Part shown: positions 56,760-64,000 of the stretch, piece by piece
Numbering within the stretch: position 1 is the stretch's first letter
Layout: each line of letters starts with the position of its first letter
From: an uncultured Pelagibacteraceae bacterium
GTDB lineage: Bacteria; Pseudomonadota; Alphaproteobacteria; Pelagibacterales; Pelagibacteraceae
DNA length: 64,000 nt
NCBI GenBank assembly: GCA_902521355.1
Contig: CABYRT010000004.1
Coordinates: 40,829-104,828, forward strand
Reading direction: 5' to 3'
Program-made: the position numbers and the translations under genes
The notes under the pieces: model-generated
What the model saw: the letters and a program-made list of their open reading frames with translations, nothing else
Databases searched by the model: none
What the model was told of the DNA's origin: nothing

Positions 56760-59147
56760 TTACTGAATACTAGCTTGAGATTTATCGTCTTTTTTAGTTT
56801 CGGTTAATTTATCTACTTCAGTCCATTCAGTAGGCTTCAATTCTTTAGTTAAAGCTATTTTAATTACTTCATCTGCGGTTTCTACTGGAACTATTTCAAT
56901 ATCATCTTTCACTTTTTTTGGTACATCAACTAAATCTTTTTCATTCTCTTTAGGTATTAAAACTTTTTTAACACCTGCTCTATGAGCTGCTAATAGTTTT
57001 TCTTTGAGTCCACCAATAGGTAAAACTTGACCTGTAATTGTTACCTCTCCAGTCATAGCAATTTCTCTCTTAACTGGAACTTTGGTAATTGAAGATACTA
57101 TTGATGTAACCATAGCTATACCTGCAGAAGGTCCATCTTTTGGTGTTGCACCCTCTGGAACGTGAATATGAAAATCTTTTTTCTCAAATAGTGGAGGAGT
57201 TACTCCAAACTCTAAACATTTTGATCTAACATAAGATTTTGCAGCCTTTACAGATTCTTGCATTACATCACCTAACTTTCCAGTTATTTGCATTCTGCCT
57301 TTACCTGGCATATTAACTGTTTCAACTTTTAATATTTCGCCACCAAACTCTGTCCAAGCTAAACCTATAACTATTCCAACTTTGTCTTTTGCTTCTAATT
57401 CACCAAATTTAAATTTCTTAATTCCAAGAAAGTCAGGTATATTTTTTTCGTTAACTTCAACACTCTTTTCTTCATTATTGACCACTTTCTTCACAACTTT
57501 TCTTGTTACTTTAGATATTTCTCTCTCTAAATTTCTAACTCCACTCTCTCTAGTATAGCTTCTAATAATTTCTTTAATTGTTTGGTCGGCTAACTTCATT
57601 TCACCTTCTTTAACACCGTTATCTTTGATTTGTTTAGGAAGTAAATATTTGTTGGCAATATTAATCTTCTCATCTTCTGTATATCCTGGAATTCTTATGA
57701 CTTCCATTCTATCTAAAAGTGGGGGAAGAATATTTAGTGTATTTGCTGTTGTTACAAACATAACATCTGATAAATCATAATCAACTTCTAGGTAATGATC
57801 ATTAAATGTTGTATTCTGTTCAGGATCTAATGCCTCTAATAAAGCTGATGAAGGATCACCTCTATAATCGTTTCCAACTTTATCAATTTCATCTAATAAA
57901 AATAGAGGATTTTTAGTTCCTGCTTTTTTCATCATTTGTATAATTTTTCCAGGAAGAGAACCGATATAAGTTCTTCTATGACCTCTTACTTCCGCTTCAT
58001 CTCTTACTCCACCCAAAGACATTCTTACAAATTGTCTGTTGGTTGCCTTAGCTATTGATTTACCTAATGAAGTTTTTCCTACTCCTGGTGGACCTACTAA
58101 ACATAATATAGGGCCTTTAATTTTATCCATTCTTTTTTGCACGGCTAAAAATTCAATTATTCTCTCTTTAACTTTTTCTAATCCAAAGTGGTCTTCTTCT
58201 AAAATTTTTAGTGCTTTGTTTAAATCTATATCCACTTTATCTTTTTTAAACCATGGCAAATCTATCATCCAATCTAAGTAGTTTCTTACAACAGTTGCCT
58301 CAGCTGACATTGGACTCATATTTTTTAATTTTTTTAATTCGGACATACATTTCTTTTCAACTTCTTTTGGCATCTTTGCCTTCAAAATTGATTTTTTTAA
58401 ACTTGTAGTCTCATCCTTACCATCTTCAATTTCACCCAATTCTTTTTGAATAGCTTTTAACTGTTCATTTAAATAATACTCTCTTTGAGTTTTCTCCATT
58501 TGAGTTTTAACTCTGCCTCTTATTCTTTTCTCAACACCAATGATACTTGCCTCATTTTCCATGATTTTAATCACACTATTTAATCTTTTCTTTACATCTA
58601 AAGTTTCGAAGATTTGTTGTTTTTCAGAGATGCTTGCATTGATGTGTGAAATTATATTATCTGCAATTTTTGATGGATCTTTTAATTGTTTAATATTGTT
58701 AATTGTTTCGGAAGATATTTTTTTATTTACTGTAGTAAGCTTTTCTAATCTTTTTATAGCAGTTAAACTTAATGGCAGTAGATCATCTTCTTTTGATATA
58801 ATATCTTTTTGATACTCGAATGAACATTTGATAAACTTTTCGTCATCTTTAAAGTCAACTATTTTAACTCTTTTGGTACCTTCAACTAATACTTTAACCG
58901 TTCCATCTGGAAGTTTAAGAAGTTGTAAAATGTTACTTTCACATCCGTAAGTGAATACATCATTTTTTTTTGGGTCATCAACTTCAGAATTTTTTTGTGT
59001 GACGAGAACAATCTTTTTATCACCTTTCATTACTTCATTTAAAGCAGTGATAGACTTATCTCTTCCAACAAATAAAGGTATAACCATACTTGGGAAGACA
59101 ACTATGTCTCTTAATGGCAATAATGGTAATGTCACTTTTATATCCAT
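56760..59147 (-). CDS. lon: ATP-dependent protease Lon
   Basis: Cytosolic AAA+ protease for misfolded and regulatory proteins. The 795-aa protein has the N-terminal LON domain (LPLLPLRDIVVFPSMVIPLFVGRDKS), a helical middle, Walker A GPPGVGKTSLGKS near residue 350, Walker B FLLDEIDKVG and the Ser-Lys dyad. The serine is in PKDGPSAGIAMV near 676 and the lysine in GGLKEKLLAAHRAG near 718. It is 62 bp downstream of clpX in the conserved tig-clpP-clpX-lon order. A TATAAT-like -10 lies at 59168-59163 but its -35 is weak. Confidence 0.97.
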   Translation of the reverse strand: MDIKVTLPLLPLRDIVVFPSMVIPLFVGRDKSITALNEVMKGDKKIVLVTQKNSEVDDPKKNDVFTYGCESNILQLLKLPDGTVKVLVEGTKRVKIVDFKDDEKFIKCSFEYQKDIISKEDDLLPLSLTAIKRLEKLTTVNKKISSETINNIKQLKDPSKIADNIISHINASISEKQQIFETLDVKKRLNSVIKIMENEASIIGVEKRIRGRVKTQMEKTQREYYLNEQLKAIQKELGEIEDGKDETTSLKKSILKAKMPKEVEKKCMSELKKLKNMSPMSAEATVVRNYLDWMIDLPWFKKDKVDIDLNKALKILEEDHFGLEKVKERIIEFLAVQKRMDKIKGPILCLVGPPGVGKTSLGKSIAKATNRQFVRMSLGGVRDEAEVRGHRRTYIGSLPGKIIQMMKKAGTKNPLFLLDEIDKVGNDYRGDPSSALLEALDPEQNTTFNDHYLEVDYDLSDVMFVTTANTLNILPPLLDRMEVIRIPGYTEDEKINIANKYLLPKQIKDNGVKEGEMKLADQTIKEIIRSYTRESGVRNLEREISKVTRKVVKKVVNNEEKSVEVNEKNIPDFLGIKKFKFGELEAKDKVGIVIGLAWTEFGGEILKVETVNMPGKGRMQITGKLGDVMQESVKAAKSYVRSKCLEFGVTPPLFEKKDFHIHVPEGATPKDGPSAGIAMVTSIVSSITKVPVKREIAMTGEVTITGQVLPIGGLKEKLLAAHRAGVKKVLIPKENEKDLVDVPKKVKDDIEIVPVETADEVIKIALTKELKPTEWTEVDKLTETKKDDKSQASIQ

Positions 59148-59209
59148 CAGAGAAATATGGATATTATATTTTATAATGCAATAGGAAATTATGGTTTATT
59201 AACGTGAAA

Positions 59210-60472
59210 TTATGCTGCTGAAGTCTTATCAGTTTTTGTTTTGTTCTTCGAATGAACAATAACAGGCGCTGATACACCTTTCGCCGCACCAGAATCAATT
59301 ATAACTTCTTCAATGTTATCTTGACTTGGTAGGTCAAACATAGTTTTTAATAATATATTTTCAAGAATCGATCTAAGTCCTCTTGCTCCAGTTTTTTTAG
59401 ATATAGCCTTGTTAGCAATGTCTTTTACTGATTGATCTTTAAAAGTAAGTTTTACTCCCTCTAATTTAAATAGCTCTTGGTATTGTTTTATTAAAGAATT
59501 TTTTGGCTCAATTAAAATTTTAACTAAAGATTTTTCATCAAGATCATCTAAAGTAGCAGTTATAGGTAATCTTCCAATAAATTCTGGTATCAATCCATAT
59601 TTTAATAAGTCTTCAGGCTCAAGATTTTTCATCCACTCACCTACTTTTTTATCTTCAAGACTTTTGACTTCAGCACCAAATCCAATTGATGAACCTTTGT
59701 CTCTTTGAGAAATTATTTTATCTAAACCTGCAAACGCTCCACCACATATAAATAAAATATTAGTAGTATCTACTTGTAAAAATTCTTGTTGTGGATGTTT
59801 TCTTCCACCTTGAGGAGGTACACTAGCAACTGTTCCTTCCATTATTTTTAATAAAGCTTGTTGTACACCTTCACCCGAAACATCTCTTGTAATTGATGGG
59901 TTTTCTGATTTTCTGCTGATTTTATCTACCTCATCAATATAAACTATTCCTCTTTGTGCTTTTTCAACATTATAATCTGCTGCTTGTAAAAGTTTTAATA
60001 TAATATTTTCAACATCTTCACCAACATATCCAGCTTCTGTTAATGTAGTTGCATCTGCCATTGTAAATGGCACGTCTAAAATTCTTGCTAACGTTTGAGC
60101 TAATAGTGTTTTTCCACATCCTGTTGGTCCAACTAATAAAATATTTGATTTTGAAAGTTCAACATTTTTGCTAGTTTTATTTTCGTAATTTAATCTTTTG
60201 TAATGATTGTGAACAGCAACTGATAAAACTTTTTTTGCATGGTCTTGTCCAATTACATAATCGTCAAGAACTGCACAAATTTCTTTTGGTGATGGTAATC
60301 CATCTTGATGTTTTACAAATGTATCTTTGCTCTCTTCTTTGATGATGTCCATACATAATTCAACACACTCATCACATATAAAAACTGTTGGTCCAGCAAT
60401 TAATTTTCTAACCTCGTGTTGGCTCTTTCCACAAAAAGAACAGTAAAGAATATTTTTATTGTTGTTGCTCAT
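59210..60472 (-). CDS. clpX: ClpX unfoldase
   Basis: AAA+ unfoldase that feeds ClpP. The 420-aa protein has an N-terminal zinc finger (Cys11, Cys14, Cys33, Cys36), Walker [31 protein letters not shown], Walker [12 protein letters not shown], the pore and sensor segments [13 protein letters not shown] and the C-terminal [13 protein letters not shown]. It lies 89 bp downstream of clpP. That gap is AT-rich and has a TTGATT/ATAAAG pair with 17-bp spacing, so clpX may have its own promoter. Confidence 0.97.
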   Translation of the reverse strand: MSNNNKNILYCSFCGKSQHEVRKLIAGPTVFICDECVELCMDIIKEESKDTFVKHQDGLPSPKEICAVLDDYVIGQDHAKKVLSVAVHNHYKRLNYENKTSKNVELSKSNILLVGPTGCGKTLLAQTLARILDVPFTMADATTLTEAGYVGEDVENIILKLLQAADYNVEKAQRGIVYIDEVDKISRKSENPSITRDVSGEGVQQALLKIMEGTVASVPPQGGRKHPQQEFLQVDTTNILFICGGAFAGLDKIISQRDKGSSIGFGAEVKSLEDKKVGEWMKNLEPEDLLKYGLIPEFIGRLPITATLDDLDEKSLVKILIEPKNSLIKQYQELFKLEGVKLTFKDQSVKDIANKAISKKTGARGLRSILENILLKTMFDLPSQDNIEEVIIDSGAAKGVSAPVIVHSKNKTKTDKTSAA

Positions 60473-60561
60473 AGTTTTTTATAACGAATCAATTTGAATA
60501 CTTTATTACAAAGATTACTTCTTAATCAAGTATAGGTTGTGAATAAACTATATATTGTTGT

Positions 60562-61173
60562 TTAATCTCTTTTTTCTACTACTTTATCGATCAAACCAAA
60601 ATCTTTTGCGTTATCTGGAGTCATAAAATTGTCTCTCTCCAGAGCTTCTTTAATTTGATCAACTGACTTACCTGTGTGTTTAGAATAAATTTCATTCAAT
60701 CTTTTTTTCAAAGACATAACCTCATTAGCATGAATTTCTATGTCAGTTGCTTGACCTTGAAAACCTGCAGATGGTTGGTGAACCATTATTCTAGAATTGG
60801 GCAAAGATAATCTTTTTCCTTTAGATCCTGCAGCTAATAAAAATGATCCCATACTTGCAGCTTGTCCAATACACAATGTGCTGACCTCAGGTTTGATGTA
60901 TTGCATCGTATCATAAATTCCTAAACCTGCAGTAACCAATCCACCTGGACTATTAATGTATAATGAAATTTCTTTTTTAGGATCTTCAGATTCTAAAAAT
61001 AGTAATTGAGCAGTAACTAAAGATGCAACTGCATCATTAATTGGTCCAACTACAAATACAATTCTCTCTTTTAATAATCTTGAATAAATATCATAGGCTC
61101 TTTCGCCACGGCTTGATTGCTCAACCACCATTGGGATTAAAGTACTTAGATGTTCTGGAATTTTTGTTGTCAT
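60562..61173 (-). CDS. clpP: ClpP protease subunit
   Basis: Serine protease chamber of ClpXP, 203 aa. Catalytic Ser107 is in [11 protein letters not shown] and His132 in [37 protein letters not shown] is the conserved handle region. It follows tig by 31 bp. Confidence 0.97.
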   Translation of the reverse strand: MTTKIPEHLSTLIPMVVEQSSRGERAYDIYSRLLKERIVFVVGPINDAVASLVTAQLLFLESEDPKKEISLYINSPGGLVTAGLGIYDTMQYIKPEVSTLCIGQAASMGSFLLAAGSKGKRLSLPNSRIMVHQPSAGFQGQATDIEIHANEVMSLKKRLNEIYSKHTGKSVDQIKEALERDNFMTPDNAKDFGLIDKVVEKRD

Positions 61174-61204
61174 AAGTGATTCGTTTTACTTATACAACTT
61201 GTGA

Positions 61205-62674
61205 TTACTTTTTGCTAACTTTTTTTGTTGATTTAGATTTTTTAGCTACTTTTTTTGGAGCTTTAGATGGTTTCGCTGTTTTCTTTTCTTTTTTATCTTC
61301 AGACTTAACTTCTTTTTTCTCTTTTACTTTGTCATCGGTACTTTCAGATAGTTTTGCTAATTTTTCTTGCTCTTTTAAATTTTTTTCATTTTCTTCTTTT
61401 AATATTTTTTCAGCTTCCTCTTTACTAATTTCCTTTTTATTTACTTTTGCAATTTTTTTAAGTTCAGCAATTATCTTTTCTTCGTATATTGAACCTCTTA
61501 AACTCTCTATCGCTCCTGGATTTTTCTCATAATACTCTTTAACCATTTTTTCTTGTCCAGGCATCATTCTGAATTGTTTTTGTATTTCTGTATTTAACTC
61601 TTCTTGAGATACTTTAATTTTATTTTTTTCTCCAAATGCATTTAAAATTAAACCAGTTTTAATTCTTTTTTTAGCTTGTTCCTCAAAGTATTTGATATTT
61701 TTTTTCTTTTCTTCTTCTTTCATACCTTGAGCTAATATATTTACCTCTTGTTCAATAAGGTTAGCTGGTAACTGGTCTAGTTTTTGTTTTTCAATTTGTT
61801 CAAGAATTTGTTTTTTTGAAATCATTTCTAATGAATTTTTAAATTCATCATTAATTTGTTTAGATATTAATTCTTTTAAATTATTTAAGTCTTTTGCTCC
61901 TAAATTTTTTGCAAAGTTGTCATCAATTTTTGTTTCTTCTGGTTTTTTTACTGCTGTAATTTTGCATTCAAATACTGCTGATTTGCTGGCTACTTCTTTT
62001 TCTGGAAAGTTTTCTGGTAGTTTTACTTCTACTTTTTTATCTTGTTTATTTTTGACACCTTCTAATTGCTTATCAAATCCTTTAATAAACAAATCTTTTC
62101 CAAGTTCTAATTGAGTATTTTTTCCTTCATTTCCTTTAAAATCTTTACCATCAACTGTTGCTTTGTAATCAAAAACTACTAGATCACCCACTTTAGCTGA
62201 ATAACTTTCTTCAGCATCTTTAAAATTTTTCTGAGTTTTTGCTATTTGATCAATTCTTTTATCTGTTTCTTTTGGATCAATTTTAACAACGTACTCGTCT
62301 ACTTTTAAATCTTTTAATGATCCAACTTCAACATTAGGTAATTCTGTTACAGAAATTGTGTATTCAAGATCTTTACCTTCACCAAACGATTTTAAATCAA
62401 TTTTTGGCTGACCTGCTGGTTTAATTTTATTATCCTCAAGAGCTTTTGTTGTTGTATCTTTTAATACTTTATCGATTACTTCTCCGTATACAGCTTTTCC
62501 AAACTGTCTTTTTAAAATTTCGGTTGGTACTTTTCCTGGTCTAAATCCTTTTAAAACGACATCTTTTTTAATCTCTTCGTATTTTTCTTCGAGATATCCA
62601 GATATAGTTTTTTTATCGATAAAGACTTTAATATCTTTTTCTAAACCTTTTTTATTTTCTACTGTTACTTTCAT
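61205..62674 (-). CDS. tig: Trigger factor with lysine-rich C-terminal tail
   Basis: Ribosome-associated chaperone and prolyl isomerase. The ribosome-binding domain includes KGFRPGKVPTEILKRQFG (the signature loop). The FKBP-type domain runs about 150-240 (GDLVVFDYKATVDGKDFKGNEG...LELGKDLFIKGFDKQLEG). The helical C-terminal chaperone domain follows. From about residue 430 to 489 a tail unlike the standard protein is added: an acidic/Lys coiled part, then a run rich in Lys, Ala, Pro and Ser (TAKPSKAPKKVAKKSKSTKK). The start is 6 bp from the tRNA-Leu 3' end, so the tRNA and tig probably share a transcript. Confidence 0.94.
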   Translation of the reverse strand: MKVTVENKKGLEKDIKVFIDKKTISGYLEEKYEEIKKDVVLKGFRPGKVPTEILKRQFGKAVYGEVIDKVLKDTTTKALEDNKIKPAGQPKIDLKSFGEGKDLEYTISVTELPNVEVGSLKDLKVDEYVVKIDPKETDKRIDQIAKTQKNFKDAEESYSAKVGDLVVFDYKATVDGKDFKGNEGKNTQLELGKDLFIKGFDKQLEGVKNKQDKKVEVKLPENFPEKEVASKSAVFECKITAVKKPEETKIDDNFAKNLGAKDLNNLKELISKQINDEFKNSLEMISKKQILEQIEKQKLDQLPANLIEQEVNILAQGMKEEEKKKNIKYFEEQAKKRIKTGLILNAFGEKNKIKVSQEELNTEIQKQFRMMPGQEKMVKEYYEKNPGAIESLRGSIYEEKIIAELKKIAKVNKKEISKEEAEKILKEENEKNLKEQEKLAKLSESTDDKVKEKKEVKSEDKKEKKTAKPSKAPKKVAKKSKSTKKVSKK

Positions 62675-62680
62675 AAATTA

Positions 62681-62765
62681 TGGTAGGCGAGAAAGGACTC
62701 GAACCTTCACAGTTTGCACTATTGGTTCCTAAGACCAACGCGTCTACCAATTCCGCCACTCGCCC
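62681..62765 (-). tRNA. tRNA-Leu (TAG)
   Basis: 85-nt class II tRNA with acceptor GGGCGAG/CTCGCCT (one G-U pair), D-arm GTGGCGGAATTGGTAGACGC, anticodon stem TTGGT/ACCAA around CTTAGGA (anticodon TAG), a variable arm, T-arm GGTTCGAGTCC and encoded CCA. It lies 6 bp before the tig start on the same strand. Confidence 0.96.
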
Positions 62766-62778
62766 AAATTATTGGTGC

Positions 62779-62807
62779 TTTATATATGATTGTTTATAAT
62801 TGTCCAA
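62779..62807 (-). promoter_or_regulatory. Promoter of tRNA-Leu (and probably tig)
   Basis: On the minus strand TTGGAC (62807-62802) and TATAAA (62784-62779) have the ideal 17-bp spacing, with a predicted start about 6-8 bases before the tRNA 5' end. On the plus strand TTGTTT (62790-62795) and AATAAT (62812-62817), 16 bp apart, overlap it and could serve the small gene at 62843. An AATTG-TC-CAATT palindrome lies at 62798-62809. Confidence 0.65.
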
Positions 62808-62842
62808 TTAGAATAATAGTGTAAAACATTAGCTTAATTGAT

Positions 62843-63022
62843 ATGAGCAAAACAAATATTGCAATTGTTATTTATCTCATCGGTCTTGCTTTAGGTGCAA
62901 TCTTTTTAGATATATGGAGTGCTGAAACTAGTCCAAAAGCTTTATTAGGAATTGGATGGACAACTTTATTTGCGATTGCTTTATTCTTCGCTGAAAAAGA
63001 AAAAGAAGAAAAAAAAGATTAA
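62843..63022 (+). CDS. Small membrane protein, 59 aa
   Basis: An ATG-to-TAA frame of 60 codons. It has two hydrophobic segments (about residues 5-22 and 33-50) linked by LDIWSAETSPKALLG, and ends in a charged KEKEEKKD tail, which predicts a two-helix membrane protein with a cytoplasmic end. Residue use (Gly/Ala in helices, Trp at interfaces) looks like real coding. It is the only plus-strand gene here and overlaps the dehydrogenase 3' end by 4 bases. I do not recognise a family. Confidence 0.65.
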   Translation: MSKTNIAIVIYLIGLALGAIFLDIWSAETSPKALLGIGWTTLFAIALFFAEKEKEEKKD

Positions 63023-63873
63023 TTTTTTTTTATTAATTCACTTATAAAAAGTTCACCATCTCCATCATCAACAGCTTTTTTATAAAAAGATTTTGATAAA
63101 TCAGATAATTTTTCTGCATTATCCATACCTTTTAATAAGTCAGTTATATATGTTAAATCTTTTAGTGTATTAGACGCTGTAAATTTAAAACCTGTGTAAT
63201 CATCCTCTAAAACATTATCAAAAATCCTTTTTAAAGCATTGGAATTACCTGATCCTAATTGTGCTACTTTATAAAGTTTATCTAAATCAATATCTAATTT
63301 TTTTGCAGCTTTTATTAATTCAATCACATAGGTAGCAGTTCCTAAGGATAGAAAATTATTTAATAATTTTGTTTTTGCGCCATTTCCAATACCACCAAAA
63401 TGAAAATAATTTTTACAAAAACATTTTAAAAGTTCTTCTGATCTTTTTAAATTTTGCTCAGTTCCACCAACAATTCCACCTAATATTCCCTCTTCTGCTT
63501 GAACAGGACCTCCCATTACTGGACACTCTAAATAAGGAATATTATTTGCTTTTAATATTTGTTCCATTTCAACAGATCCATTTTTATTATGTGTAGTAAT
63601 ATCAATTATGATTGTTTTATCAGATAACAATGAAACTATTTTTTTTCCGATTTCATGAGCAATGGGAGAGTTTGTTACACACAGGAACAAAGCATCTAAT
63701 CTGCTTTTACAAAGTTCTTCATAAGATTTAACTTCTTTTGCACCCTCTTTAACTATTCTATCAATTGGCTTTCTATTTTTATTAGCTATTACAAATAATT
63801 CATGATTATTTTTAATGATGTTGTTTGCTATACCAAATCCCATCCATCCAACACCTATAAATCCAACTTTCAT
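63019..63873 (-). CDS. NAD(P)-dependent beta-hydroxyacid dehydrogenase family protein
   Basis: Member of the 3-hydroxyisobutyrate dehydrogenase/tartronate semialdehyde reductase superfamily, 284 aa. The Rossmann start is GFIGVGWMGFGIANNII (4-20). The substrate motif ECPVMGGPVQAEEGILGGIVGG (116-137) contains the usual GG. The catalytic Lys169 is in GNGAKTKLLNN. A helical C-terminal domain follows. The substrate cannot be fixed from sequence; 3-hydroxyisobutyrate, glyoxylate/succinic semialdehyde or a sulfonate-type hydroxyacid are all possible. It converges on the small membrane protein gene. Confidence 0.85.
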   Translation of the reverse strand: MKVGFIGVGWMGFGIANNIIKNNHELFVIANKNRKPIDRIVKEGAKEVKSYEELCKSRLDALFLCVTNSPIAHEIGKKIVSLLSDKTIIIDITTHNKNGSVEMEQILKANNIPYLECPVMGGPVQAEEGILGGIVGGTEQNLKRSEELLKCFCKNYFHFGGIGNGAKTKLLNNFLSLGTATYVIELIKAAKKLDIDLDKLYKVAQLGSGNSNALKRIFDNVLEDDYTGFKFTASNTLKDLTYITDLLKGMDNAEKLSDLSKSFYKKAVDDGDGELFISELIKKN

Positions 63874-63885
63874 ATTAATATTTGA

Positions 63886-64000
63886 TTAATTTTTTAAAAG
63901 CTTTTTTTTGAGCATTTCAAACTCTTCTTTTGAAATTAAGCCAGATTTAAACATTTCATTTAATTCTTTAATTTTAGACATTAAATCATCAACACTTATT
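63886..64000 (-). CDS. C-terminus of SHOCT-like domain protein (5' end beyond window)
   Basis: The last 37 codons of a minus-strand gene, ending at TAA 63888-63886. The peptide contains KIKELNEMFKSGLISKEEFEMLKKKLL, the SHOCT pattern (short C-terminal helical hairpin of the type L..G.IT.EEFE..K..LL). SHOCT domains usually end larger proteins of varied function, so the role is unknown. It is 12 bp upstream of the dehydrogenase gene on the same strand and could be in one operon with it. Confidence 0.6.
   Translation of the reverse strand, partial: ISVDDLMSKIKELNEMFKSGLISKEEFEMLKKKLLKN

Noticed and set aside
1..64000. CRISPR arrays, insertion sequences, rRNA genes, transposases or integrases
   Set aside because: None seen: no regularly spaced repeats, no recombinase or transposase frame, and no rRNA-like sequence in the window.

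Overview
The window is a very AT-rich, tightly packed chromosomal segment. Its gene order is that of an alphaproteobacterial core genome: ispDF fusion, pgpA-cinA, pyrG-kdsA-eno-ftsB-lipA, trpEGDC-lexA-gltX, the lpx/bamA/dxr/cdsA/uppS/frr/tsf/rpsB block, dnaE-lolD-lolC-proS-DUF1467-rnj-coaX-birA, a complete nuoA-N operon, and lon-clpX-clpP-tig. Strong AT bias, genes that abut or overlap by a few bases, very short intergenic gaps and trimmed proteins fit a streamlined marine lineage of the SAR11/Pelagibacterales type. This assignment is inferred from gene order and composition, not from a search.

Layout. 1-1450: 5' part of an NtrY-type histidine kinase (minus). 1488-3540: isoprenoid, phospholipid and NMN-salvage genes (plus). 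3548-9997: a minus-strand run of ratA/coq10-like, lipA, ftsB, eno, kdsA, pyrG, secG and tpiA. 10055-17457: a plus-strand run of a PpiD-like chaperone, trpEGDC, SOS-controlled lexA and gltX. 17440-29047: minus-strand lipid A, outer-membrane assembly, isoprenoid, phospholipid and translation genes. 29056-29115: a predicted pseudoknotted leader of rpsB. 29171-38944: dnaE, the Lol exporter, proS, RNase J, coaX and birA. 38944-52811: all 14 complex I genes. 52895-53053: tRNA-Asp and tRNA-Val. 56760-62674: the lon/clpX/clpP/tig proteostasis block. 62681-62765: tRNA-Leu. The end holds a 59-codon membrane protein gene (plus), a beta-hydroxyacid dehydrogenase gene and the end of a SHOCT-like gene.

The one clearly accessory region is 53016-56717. 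It lies between an intact tRNA-Val and a 43-bp exact copy of that tRNA's 5' half, which is the signature of integration at the anticodon loop. It carries no integrase. It encodes three predicted exported proteins: an S1C-type serine protease with a coiled coil, and two proteins I do not recognise whose genes overlap. The two transcription units share a 57-nt upstream module placed at exactly the same distance from their start codons. A relic tRNA promoter at the distal end points into the island. This is the best candidate for an undescribed system here.

Other points of interest are the rpsB leader, an SOS box at lexA, core neighbours absent from their usual places (pyrH, rseP, pdh genes), a PpiD-like protein with no room for a parvulin domain, a lysine-rich tail on trigger factor, and an in-frame 23-nt duplication inside nuoG.
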